Below the pieces are notes generated by a model that worked only from the letters and a program-made list of their open reading frames with translations, searched no databases and was not told where the DNA came from. Below, piece by piece: positions 1-8,258 of a stretch of DNA of 64,000 nucleotides (position 1 is the first letter of the stretch; each line of letters begins with the position of its first letter). Source of the DNA: Aldehydirespirator sp965221605 (GTDB taxonomy: Bacteria > Actinomycetota > Acidimicrobiia > Acidimicrobiales > Aldehydirespiratoraceae); assembly GCA_965221605.1 (NCBI GenBank), contig CBDCSK010000015.1:558001-622000 (forward strand), in the 5' to 3' direction. The position numbers were made by a program, and so were the translations under genes.

Positions 1-1986
1 ACCCCGGTCAACAACCGTCTGGCCGACTTCCGCCACATGGCCGAGCTGTTCACCCGCGGCGACGAGGCCTTCTTCGGCCGCAGCCTCGGAGTGAACCACC
101 TGTCGGGACACTTCAACGTGATGGAGCGAGAGCTGCAGGCCACCCTCGGCGCCGCAGGCGTCGGCAACGGAAGCGCCGGCGCCGCGGCTCCGAGTGCAGC
201 CATGGCCCTCGCCGAGGGCCTGACGCAGGAGGCCCGCGACGCCCTGGCCGCCGATGTGGTGTTCGGGGCGCTGGTCGTGCAGCGCAGCCGGTCCTACGCC
301 AAGGCCAGCCAGATCCAGGAGAGGGGCGAGTCGGCCGCGTTTCCCGAGCGCAAGCCGCCCCGCGTGGCCGAGTACTCGATCCGGTCGTCATACCAGGACG
401 TACTCGACATGTTCGAGAAGGCCTGCCGTCGCCAGAATCCGCTGTTCTCCCTGGTGATCTACTATCCGCTGGCCCACTACATCGGTCCCGAGGACATCGA
501 TCCCTTCGAGGAGGGACGCCAGCGTCAGGTGGTGGGCTTGATCCGCACCATGTTCCTCAAGCGGTTCGAGAGTTCGGTGTACGCGTTCGAGAAGTCGCTG
601 GACCGGCTGATGCGCAAGCTGCTGGCCTTCGTCGAGGTCCACAGCGAGCCGGGTGCGGAACGGGAGCGGCTCGACGGCTGGCTGCACCGGCATGCGGAGG
701 TGGTCGGCTACCGGCCGGAGGTCCAGCTCGGGCTGAACCTCGACGGCGAGGCCGACGACGAAGCCGACGAGGATGTCATCCCGCCCGAGTTGCTGGAGGC
801 GGTCGAGGAACTGTCCCGTGATGAGTACGACGTGGCCGCCATCGTCGACAAGACCTTCGAGGACCTCGACGAGACAGTCCGCTTCCTGGATGCGAGCAGT
901 CGCCTAACCCCGGATCAGGACGACAAGGTGCGCAAGCTCGCCCGTCTGCTCCGCACCAAGGACCTCTCGGGCCGCAAGGTGTTGGTGTTCACCGAGTTCG
1001 CGGACACTGCCCGCTACGTGGAGTCGCAGCTCCGGTCCGCCGGGATCGACGGTCTGGCCCGCATCGACAGCGGCTCGAAGCTCGACCGTGCAGAGGTGAT
1101 CCGCCGGTTCTCGCCCTACTACAACGGATCGAGCAGCGCAGAGCTGACCGACGGCGGGCTGGACGAGATCCGGGTGCTGGTGTCCACCGACGTGCTGTCG
1201 GAGGGCCTGAACCTCCAGGACGCCACCCGGCTGATCAACTACGACCTGCACTGGAACCCGGTGCGGCTCATGCAGCGCATCGGCCGCGTGGACCGCCGCA
1301 TGAGCCCCGAGACCGAGGAGCGCCTCCGGGCCGATCACCCTGACGCGGCCACGGATCGGGGCACGGTGCGGTTCTGGAACTTCCTTCCCCCTGATGAGTT
1401 GGAGCGGATCCTGAAGTTGTACGAGCGGGTCACCGGCAAGGTGCTGATGATCTCGAGCACGCTCGGCATCGAGGGCCGCAAGCTGCTGCGTCCCGACGAC
1501 GCCTACGACCCGCTGCGTGAGTTCAACGCCACCTACGAGGGCACCCGTACCGCGGTCGAGGAGATGCACCTGGAGTACCAGGCCTTGCTCAAGCGGCATC
1601 CTGAACTGGCTGAGCACCTCGACGGGCTCCCCGGCTCGGTGTTCTCGGGCCGCCGGAGGCTCAGCAAGGGCGTGCGTGGCGTGTTCTTCTGCTACTCGCT
1701 CCCCGCGCTCGACGCTGACGGGGGAGCGTTCACTCTCGAGGCCGGGCCCACTCGCTGGTACCTCTACGACGTCGGGGCCGGCGCCATCGTCGAGTCGCCC
1801 GGCGAGATCATCGAGAGCATCCGCTCGAAGCCGAACACCCCCCGCCGCTGCGAGATGGGCCGCACGACCCTCAAGGACCTGCGCGACCAGGTTCTCCGCC
1901 ATGTGCGCGACACATACCTCAAGCGTGTCAACGCCCCCATCGACGCCCCCGAGCCGAAGCTGTGCTGCTGGATGGAACTCAACTGA
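1..1986 (+). CDS. SNF2-like helicase, C-terminal part (cut by window edge)
   Basis: The reading frame is open from base 1, so the gene starts outside the window; 661 residues are visible. The first visible residues (TPVNNRLADFRHM) match the end of a SNF2-type motif region. A helicase C domain follows, with motif V/VI text VLVSTDVLSEGLNLQD and QRIGRVDRR encoded near 1170-1295. The last 180 residues have no recognised domain. A large N6-methylase lies downstream on the same strand, with a toxin-antitoxin pair between. Helicase-methylase pairs of this kind occur in type ISP/class 1 DISARM-like defence systems; that role is inference because drmA, drmB and drmC are not seen here. Confidence 0.8.
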   Translation, partial: TPVNNRLADFRHMAELFTRGDEAFFGRSLGVNHLSGHFNVMERELQATLGAAGVGNGSAGAAAPSAAMALAEGLTQEARDALAADVVFGALVVQRSRSYAKASQIQERGESAAFPERKPPRVAEYSIRSSYQDVLDMFEKACRRQNPLFSLVIYYPLAHYIGPEDIDPFEEGRQRQVVGLIRTMFLKRFESSVYAFEKSLDRLMRKLLAFVEVHSEPGAERERLDGWLHRHAEVVGYRPEVQLGLNLDGEADDEADEDVIPPELLEAVEELSRDEYDVAAIVDKTFEDLDETVRFLDASSRLTPDQDDKVRKLARLLRTKDLSGRKVLVFTEFADTARYVESQLRSAGIDGLARIDSGSKLDRAEVIRRFSPYYNGSSSAELTDGGLDEIRVLVSTDVLSEGLNLQDATRLINYDLHWNPVRLMQRIGRVDRRMSPETEERLRADHPDAATDRGTVRFWNFLPPDELERILKLYERVTGKVLMISSTLGIEGRKLLRPDDAYDPLREFNATYEGTRTAVEEMHLEYQALLKRHPELAEHLDGLPGSVFSGRRRLSKGVRGVFFCYSLPALDADGGAFTLEAGPTRWYLYDVGAGAIVESPGEIIESIRSKPNTPRRCEMGRTTLKDLRDQVLRHVRDTYLKRVNAPIDAPEPKLCCWMELN

Positions 1987-2089
1987 CGGCCTGTGGTCTG
2001 AGATTGTAGCTGGCAACCATGGTCACGACTATGGTCGTAGTGAGTGGATCACCTTCGAGCCGCTCCGATCGAACCGAGGAGGTAGTGCT

Positions 2090-2371
2090 ATGGCATTCGA
2101 CGGGCACGAGGCGCTCGACGGCACCGTCACCATGAAGGCGTCGGAGTTCAAAGCCAAGTGCCTCAAGCTGATGGACGAGGTGGCCGAGACCGGCAGGGAG
2201 ATAGTCATCACCAAGAACGGCCGGCCGGTGTCGCGCCTGGTGCCCCACATCGAGCGGCCGAAGTCTCTGTTCGGCATAGACAAGGGGAAGATCGAGATCC
2301 TCGGCGACATCGTCGAGCCCGTCGACGTCGAATGGGATGCCGAGACCGGCCGGGGGTGGGACTTCGATTGA
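2090..2371 (+). CDS. Phd/YefM-type antitoxin
   Basis: 93 residues. The core MKASEFKAKCLKLMDEV followed by VITKNGRPVSRLVP is the standard Phd/YefM fold that binds DNA with its N-terminus and neutralises a toxin with its C-terminus. The ATG is chosen because a strong AGGAGG lies about 6 bases upstream. A short inverted repeat (ACTA at 2028-2031, TAGT at 2038-2041) in the preceding gap could be its own operator. The PIN toxin 84 bases downstream is the expected partner. The spacer to the toxin contains a broken copy of the toxin start. Confidence 0.85.
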   Translation: MAFDGHEALDGTVTMKASEFKAKCLKLMDEVAETGREIVITKNGRPVSRLVPHIERPKSLFGIDKGKIEILGDIVEPVDVEWDAETGRGWDFD

Positions 2372-2387
2372 ACGACAGGGATCTGGA

Positions 2388-2459
2388 GTGATTCTGCTGG
2401 ACACGCATGGTCTGGCGGCTGATGGCGGGCCGGTGGTGATCACCGAGGCGATGAAGTGA
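2388..2459 (+). pseudogene. Truncated duplicate of the PIN toxin start
   Basis: The first 22 bases (2388-2409) repeat exactly the first 22 bases of the toxin gene at 2456-2477, including its GTG start. The copy runs for 23 codons and then stops at 2457-2459, overlapping the GTG of the intact toxin. It encodes VILLDTH and then unrelated residues. It looks like a relic of a tandem duplication or of recombination between two PIN toxin genes. Confidence 0.6.
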
Positions 2460-2854
2460 TTCTGCTGGACACGCATGTCGTCGTCTGGTACCGGGGCGGT
2501 GAGCGGACGTTGGGCAGGCGAGCCCGCGATGCCGTCGACGAGGCCTTCTCGTCCGGCGAGGCGGCGGTGTCAGCGATCACCTTCTGGGAGCTTGCCATGC
2601 TGGCAGCCAAGGGGCGGATGAGCCTCCCCGACGACGTCGGATCGTGGCGCCGACAGAACCTCAGGCAGGGCTTGACCGAGATCCCGGTGGACGGCGAGAT
2701 CGGCGCCCGCGCCGGTTCGCTCGCCGGGCTTCGTGGCGACCCCGCCGACCGCATCATCGTCGCGACCGCCATGGACGGCCACCGGCTGGTGACGGCCGAT
2801 CAGCGCATCCTCGACTGGGACGGGCCTCTGCGGCGGCTCGACGCCCGGCAGTAG
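2456..2854 (+). CDS. PIN-domain ribonuclease toxin (VapC-like)
   Basis: 132 residues, the usual length for a PIN toxin. The acidic positions of the Mg2+-dependent RNase site are in place: D5 in MILLDTH, E45 in FWELAML, D98 in DPADRIIVATA and D115 in TADQRI. It presumably cleaves RNA when freed from the Phd/YefM-type antitoxin just upstream. The GTG start overlaps the stop of a truncated duplicate of its own 5' end. The PIN family is secure; the target RNA is unknown. Confidence 0.88.
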   Translation: MILLDTHVVVWYRGGERTLGRRARDAVDEAFSSGEAAVSAITFWELAMLAAKGRMSLPDDVGSWRRQNLRQGLTEIPVDGEIGARAGSLAGLRGDPADRIIVATAMDGHRLVTADQRILDWDGPLRRLDARQ

Positions 2855-2943
2855 CAGGCCCGTCACAGCGAAGCGTCTCCGATGGGGCCCGAACCGTCGA
2901 ATGTCGTCGCCGGATCTCGCGGCGGCACCATGAGGCTCAGCTG

Positions 2944-5900
2944 ATGGCCTTGCACGCTCCCCCCGACGGCCAAGAGATTCTGCGCAGGCTCCGCACATTC
3001 GCGCAGGTCTTCCAGTACCTCGTCGATGACCAGGGCTGGCCGATCGACCTGCCGGACCTCGAGGATGACGACCTCACAGCGGTCACGTATGACTGGGACC
3101 CCGACGAACTGGGCATCTCCGCGGCGCAGCTCAAGGACCTGAGCCGGCTGCAGCAGATGCGCCCCCTGACTGCGAACCAGCCCTGGGGCGTGTTCTTCCT
3201 CGAGTTCAGAGGACCGAGGCTGCGCTACGGGCCGATCCGGCGCCTGCTGCGGGCATTGGTCACCAAGAAGCGCACCGCCGGCACCGCCTGCACGCGGACC
3301 TGGGCGCTGAGCGACCTGTTGTTCATCGTGATCACCGGCACTGGCGATGCTGTGGAGCTGCATGTGCTCGCCTTCAAGGGCAGCGACCCTCAGACCGCTG
3401 AGTTTCGCTCTCTGGCGTGGCGGCCGGCCCATACGCCGACGCCCCATCTCCGGCGGCTGAGCGAGGATCTGCTGCCGTGTTTGGCCTGGCCCGACGACGA
3501 ACGCGATGCCGAGGCGTGGCGCAAGTCCTGGTGGGAGGCCTTCAAGCTGCCGGCCGGCCAAGCGATCAAGGACTCTGCCCGCCTGGCCGACCGCATGGCG
3601 AAGACGGCCCGCGACCTGAGGGCCCAGATCCGCGAGGCGGTGGGGCAGGAGGACGGCTCGGGTCCGTTCTCCGAGCTCATGGAGGAGATCCGCGCCCAGC
3701 TCGTCGGCGATGTCAACCCCGACAGCTTCGCCGACATGTGCGCCCAGACGCTGGTCTACGGGATGCTCAGCAGCCGGGTCACCAACCCGAAGGACTTCGG
3801 CTCGTCGCCGATCTTCTCGGCCGTGCCGGTGGCCAACCCGTTCCTGGAGTCTCTGTTCGAGCAGGTCCACGACGAGGCCGTGTCGCTCGACTTGACCGGT
3901 AGCGGCCTTCCCCAGCTCGTGGCCGACCTCCGTGAGACCGAGGTCGAGGCCATCCTCGACCAGATCGGCTCCACCGCCAAGGGCGGCGATCCGGTGATCC
4001 ACTTCTACGAGGAGTTCCTCAGGAAGTACGACCAACAGATGCGAGCCGACGCGGGCGCGTTCTACACCCCACAGCCGGCTGTCGAGTTCATCGTGCGAGC
4101 AGTCGATGAGGTCTTGCGGTCCAGGTTCGGGCTGCCGATGGGCATTGCCGATGCTTCAACCTGGCAGGAGGTCGCCGACCGATGCGATTTCGATGTGCCC
4201 GAAGGCATCGATCCAGACAAGCCCTTCGTGTCGATGGTCGACCCTGCGACCGGCACCGGGACCTTCCTGGTCGAATGGCTGCGCCGGGCTCGCCAATCGT
4301 TGCTTGAGCACCGACCGCTCGAGGAATGGCCCGGTCACCTGCGGGATTGTCTGCTGCCGTCCATGCACGCCTTCGAGTTGATGCTCGCCCCGTATGCCAT
4401 CGCTCATCTCAAGGTCGCGCTGGAACTGCACGCCGCCGAGGCTGGCGACGGCGCGATGCAGATCCTCCTTACCGACACGCTGGAGCACGCCGCCCGCCAA
4501 GGCCAGTTGACCACCATGACCGACCCCGTGGCCCAGGAAGGTGAGAGAGCGGCCGAACTCAAGGAGAACGAGCGGTTCTCGGTCGTGCTCGGCAATCCGC
4601 CGTATGACCGTGAGCAGCGTTCGGCCGGGGATTCCGGCAGACGCAAGGGCGGAGTAGTCCGTTATGGGGCGCCCGGTGTCGCCCCGCTGTTCGACTCTGA
4701 CACCGCCTTCCGGCGAGCTGCTACGGGCCGCGCGGCGAAGGCGGCCGCAGATCCTCCGCTGCTCGATGCTGTGACCGAGCCGATGAGGGCTGCCGGGCTC
4801 GGCGGCCATCTGAAGAACGTCTACAACGACTACGTCTACTTCTGGTGCTGGGCCGTATGGCAGGCCACCGCGCTGCCGCCCGGTCCGGGAGTCGTCGCCT
4901 TCATCACTGCGTCGTCCTACCTCGACGGAGTATCTATGGGCGGCGTCCGGCACCTGCTCCGCAACGCCTTCGACGAACTGTGGGTCGTCGACCTCGGGGG
5001 CGAGGGCCGAGGGGCCCTGAAGGAGGAGAACATCTTCGACATCCAGACTCCGGTAGCCATTGCCGTCGGCGTCCGCACGAGCCGCGAGCGCACCGCCGAG
5101 TGTGAGGTCCGCTACCTCCGGATCGCCGGCACCCGCGCCGAGAAGCTCGCCCGCCTGAGCCAGATCGGCATCGCCGAGATCGACGAACCGGTTCCTGGCA
5201 AGGACTTGGACCGCCTGACGCCCCGGAGCAAGAGCGAGTACGACGACTGGCCCGAGATCACCAACCTTTTCCCCTGGGTCCGTTCGGGGTGCAAGCTTGG
5301 TCGGACCTGGCCCATTGCGGAGACTCCGGCCCCGCTGAAGCGTCGTTGGCGTCAACTCGTCAAGACGGTGCCGCGCGGCCGGGCCGACCTATTTGTCGCC
5401 ACTCCGTCTGGCCAGAAGGCGACAAGCAGACCTAAGCCCCTCCTGTCGGCTGGCACGAGACTGCGATCCATCGAGGAAATCGACCTTGATGATGAGCCGG
5501 AGGGTTATGAACCGTATGGATATCGGAGCCTGGACCGCCAGTGGGTTATCTCGGATCAGAGGTTGATTGATCGCGCCGGTCCCGACATGTGGCCGACTAG
5601 GGGTGAACGCCAGGTGTTTCTCACGACGCTGACCTCTACGAAACTCGGTCAAGGACCAGCGGTGACGGCCACTCCTTACGTGCCGGACCTCCACCATGTC
5701 CGCGGCTCGTACGGGGCGAAGGACGTGATGCCGCTCCACAGAACCCAAATCGGGGAGGAACCCAACGTCTCGGACGGCTTGCTGGCGGTCCTGAGCGAGC
5801 AAATGGGCCGAGATGCCTCTGCCGAGGATCTGCTCGCCTACGTCTACGCTCTCGCCGGGACGGCTGCCTTCGGCGATCGATTCAATGATGAGTTGGCGGA

Positions 5901-6435
5901 GTCAGCCGGCCCGATCCACATCCCGATCACCGCCGATCCTGACCTGTTCTGGCGGGCGGTGACGCTGGGCCGTGACCTCCTGTGGTGGCACACCTGGGGC
6001 GAGCGCTTCGCTCCCGATGGCCAGTCCCGGCTGCCCGAGGGCCAAGCCGTGGAGGTCGAGCCCGTAGAAGGCATGCCTGACGACTTCGACTACGACCCCG
6101 AGTCCCAGACCCTCACGGTCGGCACCGGCGCCTTCGGCGCGGTGAGCCCGGAGGCCTGGGACTTCGAGGTCTCCGGCCTGCGAGTCCTCCGCTCCTGGCT
6201 CGGCTACCGCATGAAGAACCGCAGGGGCCGCAAGTCCAGCCCCCTGGACGACATCCGCCCCACCACCTGGACCCAGTCCAAGGAACTGTTGCTGGTCCTG
6301 TCCATCATCGAGCACACGATCGAGGTGACCCCCAAGGCCGCCGCCCTCCTGGACCAGATCGTCAAAGGCCCCCTCATCCCCGCCACCGACCTACCAACCC
6401 CAACCCCCGCCAACCGCAAACCCCCCAAGGTCTGA
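2944..6435 (+). CDS. Type ISP/IIG-like N6-adenine DNA methyltransferase with specificity domain
   Basis: 1163 residues from the ATG at 2944; the frame is open further upstream but that part runs through the toxin gene. An N-terminal region of about 400 residues (with WGVFFLEFRGPRLRYGP) is followed by a methylase core: SAM motif DPATGTGTF near residue 433 and catalytic NPPY near 551. The C-terminal third (LLAYVYALAGTAAF, LLWWHTWGERF) resembles the type ISP specificity domain. No nuclease motif is obvious. It probably modifies host DNA in a system that includes the upstream helicase. The last 60 coding bases are unusually C-rich and G-poor on the coding strand. Confidence 0.85.
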   Translation: MALHAPPDGQEILRRLRTFAQVFQYLVDDQGWPIDLPDLEDDDLTAVTYDWDPDELGISAAQLKDLSRLQQMRPLTANQPWGVFFLEFRGPRLRYGPIRRLLRALVTKKRTAGTACTRTWALSDLLFIVITGTGDAVELHVLAFKGSDPQTAEFRSLAWRPAHTPTPHLRRLSEDLLPCLAWPDDERDAEAWRKSWWEAFKLPAGQAIKDSARLADRMAKTARDLRAQIREAVGQEDGSGPFSELMEEIRAQLVGDVNPDSFADMCAQTLVYGMLSSRVTNPKDFGSSPIFSAVPVANPFLESLFEQVHDEAVSLDLTGSGLPQLVADLRETEVEAILDQIGSTAKGGDPVIHFYEEFLRKYDQQMRADAGAFYTPQPAVEFIVRAVDEVLRSRFGLPMGIADASTWQEVADRCDFDVPEGIDPDKPFVSMVDPATGTGTFLVEWLRRARQSLLEHRPLEEWPGHLRDCLLPSMHAFELMLAPYAIAHLKVALELHAAEAGDGAMQILLTDTLEHAARQGQLTTMTDPVAQEGERAAELKENERFSVVLGNPPYDREQRSAGDSGRRKGGVVRYGAPGVAPLFDSDTAFRRAATGRAAKAAADPPLLDAVTEPMRAAGLGGHLKNVYNDYVYFWCWAVWQATALPPGPGVVAFITASSYLDGVSMGGVRHLLRNAFDELWVVDLGGEGRGALKEENIFDIQTPVAIAVGVRTSRERTAECEVRYLRIAGTRAEKLARLSQIGIAEIDEPVPGKDLDRLTPRSKSEYDDWPEITNLFPWVRSGCKLGRTWPIAETPAPLKRRWRQLVKTVPRGRADLFVATPSGQKATSRPKPLLSAGTRLRSIEEIDLDDEPEGYEPYGYRSLDRQWVISDQRLIDRAGPDMWPTRGERQVFLTTLTSTKLGQGPAVTATPYVPDLHHVRGSYGAKDVMPLHRTQIGEEPNVSDGLLAVLSEQMGRDASAEDLLAYVYALAGTAAFGDRFNDELAESAGPIHIPITADPDLFWRAVTLGRDLLWWHTWGERFAPDGQSRLPEGQAVEVEPVEGMPDDFDYDPESQTLTVGTGAFGAVSPEAWDFEVSGLRVLRSWLGYRMKNRRGRKSSPLDDIRPTTWTQSKELLLVLSIIEHTIEVTPKAAALLDQIVKGPLIPATDLPTPTPANRKPPKV

Positions 6436-6436
6436 T

Positions 6437-6457
6437 ACTATGATTATAATGTATAGT
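6437..6457 (+). promoter_or_regulatory. Leaderless promoter with operator-like inverted repeat
   Basis: An A+T-rich island between two G+C-rich genes. It contains a perfect TATAAT (6445-6450) placed 9 bases before the ATG at 6459, so the transcript probably begins at or next to the start codon. The -10 box is bracketed by an inverted repeat, ACTAT (6437-6441) and ATAGT (6453-6457), a plausible site for autorepression by the HTH protein encoded directly downstream. Confidence 0.6.
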
Positions 6458-6458
6458 C

Positions 6459-7610
6459 ATGACTTTCCAGCCTAGAGTCGCACCCGCCCTCTTCGGCTGG
6501 GCTGTCGAACGCTCACGCGTCGATGTCAAAAAGCTGCGTCACAAGCACCCGAAGCTCCACGATTGGCAGGCGGGTAGAACGTCGCCCACCTTCCGTCAAC
6601 TCGAGAAGTTCGCGAAGGACACTAGGACTCCATTCGGCTACTTCTTCCTCCCTGAACCCCCCGAGGACCAACTGCCGGTCGCCGACTTCCGCACGGTGGC
6701 AGAAGACTCTCATGCACCCCCCAGTCCCGATCTGCTCGACACGCTTTACATGATGCAGCGTCGGCAGGCATGGCTTCGGGAGGCCCGCGTCGCTGAGGAG
6801 GCGCCCCCGTTGGCCTTTGTTGGAAGCGCCCGCCTGGCCGATGAGCCGGCCGCGGTCGGCCGCGAGATGCGCCGCGCGGTCGGCATCGACGGCGGATGGG
6901 TCTCAGAAGTCCGCTCATGGCAGGATGCGGTGAGCGAGCTGCGACGTGCCGTCGAACGGCTTGGCGTGATGGCGGTGATCAATGGGGTCGTGGGCAACAA
7001 CACTCGTCGCCAGTTGGATGTGGAGGAGTTTCGCGGTTTCGCGCTCGCTGATTCGTATGCGCCGCTGATCTTCGTGAACGGCGCCGATGCGAAATCGGCG
7101 CAGATGTTCACGCTTGCCCACGAATTGGCCCACATCTGGCTTGGCGAGCAGGGGCTGTCCGGCTTCGAGTCTCTTCTTCCCGGCGACACCGATGTGGAGC
7201 AGTGGTGCAACCGGGCAGCTGCGGAGTTTCTCGTCCCAGCAAGCGAGGTCAGGGCACGGTGGGAAGAAACGAAACGCTTGGAAGACCCCTACGGGGCACT
7301 TGCCCGAACCTTCAAGGTGAGTCCCGTTGTCGCCGCCCGCCGAGCGCTTGACCTCGATCTCATCAGTCGCAGCGAGTTCTTCGCCTTCTATAGGGACCAT
7401 ATCGGCCGAGAACGCGGACGCGGCACTCCGTCGAGCGGGGGCGACTTCTACAACAACCAGAACAGTCGGGTGGGTGAACTGTTCGGAACTCAGGTGATAC
7501 ATGCGGCGATGGAGGGCCGTATCGGGTTCAAGGAGGCCTACGACCTCACCGGGCTGAGTGGAGGCACCTTTCAGAAGTATGCAAGACGGCTAGGAGTCGA
7601 TCTACCGTGA
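6459..7610 (+). CDS. XRE-family HTH / ImmA-IrrE metallopeptidase
   Basis: 383 residues. An N-terminal HTH-like region (about 1-60, with LHDWQAGRTSPTFRQLEKFA) precedes an M78/ImmA-IrrE zinc peptidase with HELAH at about 221-225 and a downstream glutamate in CNRAAAEFLVP. Such proteins cleave or sense repressors and often regulate mobile or defence genes. The stop overlaps the GTG of the DUF4411 gene by 4 bases; this pair is a recurrent toxin-antitoxin-like module. The start is supported by a TATAAT promoter ending 9 bases upstream. Confidence 0.88.
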   Translation: MTFQPRVAPALFGWAVERSRVDVKKLRHKHPKLHDWQAGRTSPTFRQLEKFAKDTRTPFGYFFLPEPPEDQLPVADFRTVAEDSHAPPSPDLLDTLYMMQRRQAWLREARVAEEAPPLAFVGSARLADEPAAVGREMRRAVGIDGGWVSEVRSWQDAVSELRRAVERLGVMAVINGVVGNNTRRQLDVEEFRGFALADSYAPLIFVNGADAKSAQMFTLAHELAHIWLGEQGLSGFESLLPGDTDVEQWCNRAAAEFLVPASEVRARWEETKRLEDPYGALARTFKVSPVVAARRALDLDLISRSEFFAFYRDHIGRERGRGTPSSGGDFYNNQNSRVGELFGTQVIHAAMEGRIGFKEAYDLTGLSGGTFQKYARRLGVDLP

Positions 7611-8125
7611 CAAGCGAGACGACCTACGTCCTGGACTCCGATGTCTTCATCACAGCCAAGAACCTCTACTATTCGTTCGACATATGTCCTGGATTCTGGC
7701 AGTGCCTGATACATCATCACGTACAGGGCAGGGTGTTCAGCATCCGCCAGGTCCGCGGCGAGTTGCTGTTGGGCAGCCCCACAGATGATCTTGTGACTTG
7801 GGTGCGTCGCGATGTGCCCGAGGCGTTCTTCCTTGATGCAGACACCGAGGCTGTAGGGGACGCGTTTACGGACGTCATGCTGTGGGTTCAACGCCACACC
7901 GGCTATTTCGACGCCGCCAAGGCGAAGTTCGCGACGGGCGCGGACGGGTGGCTTGTCGCCCACGCCAAGGTCATCGGTGCCACGGTCGTGACAAATGAGC
8001 AGCCTGCACCTGACGCCAAGCGAGAGATCAAACTCCCGGATGTATGCGATCAGTTCGGCGTGCAGCGCGCCAGCATCTTCTCCGTGCTCCGGTCGTTGAA
8101 TGCCCGCTTCGAAATGGCTCCATGA
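7607..8125 (+). CDS. DUF4411 (PIN-like) protein
   Basis: 172 residues. YVLDSDVFITAKNLYY at the N-terminus and TGADGWLVAHAKVIGATVVT later are typical of DUF4411, a PIN-like nuclease family. It is translationally coupled to the ImmA/IrrE gene, so the two probably act as toxin and regulator/antitoxin. The C-terminus (LPDVCDQFGVQRASIFSVL) is duplicated in degenerate form just downstream. The biochemical activity of the family is not established. Confidence 0.82.
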   Translation: MTSETTYVLDSDVFITAKNLYYSFDICPGFWQCLIHHHVQGRVFSIRQVRGELLLGSPTDDLVTWVRRDVPEAFFLDADTEAVGDAFTDVMLWVQRHTGYFDAAKAKFATGADGWLVAHAKVIGATVVTNEQPAPDAKREIKLPDVCDQFGVQRASIFSVLRSLNARFEMAP

Positions 8126-8153
8126 GGGTTCACAGAGTTCACCGCAGTCTCGC

Positions 8154-8258
8154 CGCGAGATCGAGCTTCCTGACGTATGCGACCAGTTCGATGTCAAGCG
8201 CGACGACACGTTCTCCATGCTCAGATCACTGAACGCCCGTTTCGATTGGTCTATCTGA
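8154..8258 (+). pseudogene. C-terminal remnant of a second DUF4411 gene
   Basis: In-frame text REIELPDVCDQF, then FSMLRSLNARFDW and a stop, closely matches the last 35 residues of the intact DUF4411 protein ending at 8125. Nothing upstream resembles the rest of the gene. The fragment overlaps the 3' end of the oppositely oriented cytosine methylase by 8 bases. It shows that a DUF4411 paralogue was deleted or replaced at this junction. Confidence 0.75.

Noticed and set aside
904..2016. Long minus-strand open frame opposite the helicase
   Set aside because: It is a shadow of the helicase codons (Leu/Val/Glu-rich, no domain, no ribosome site); the plus strand shows clear helicase motifs.
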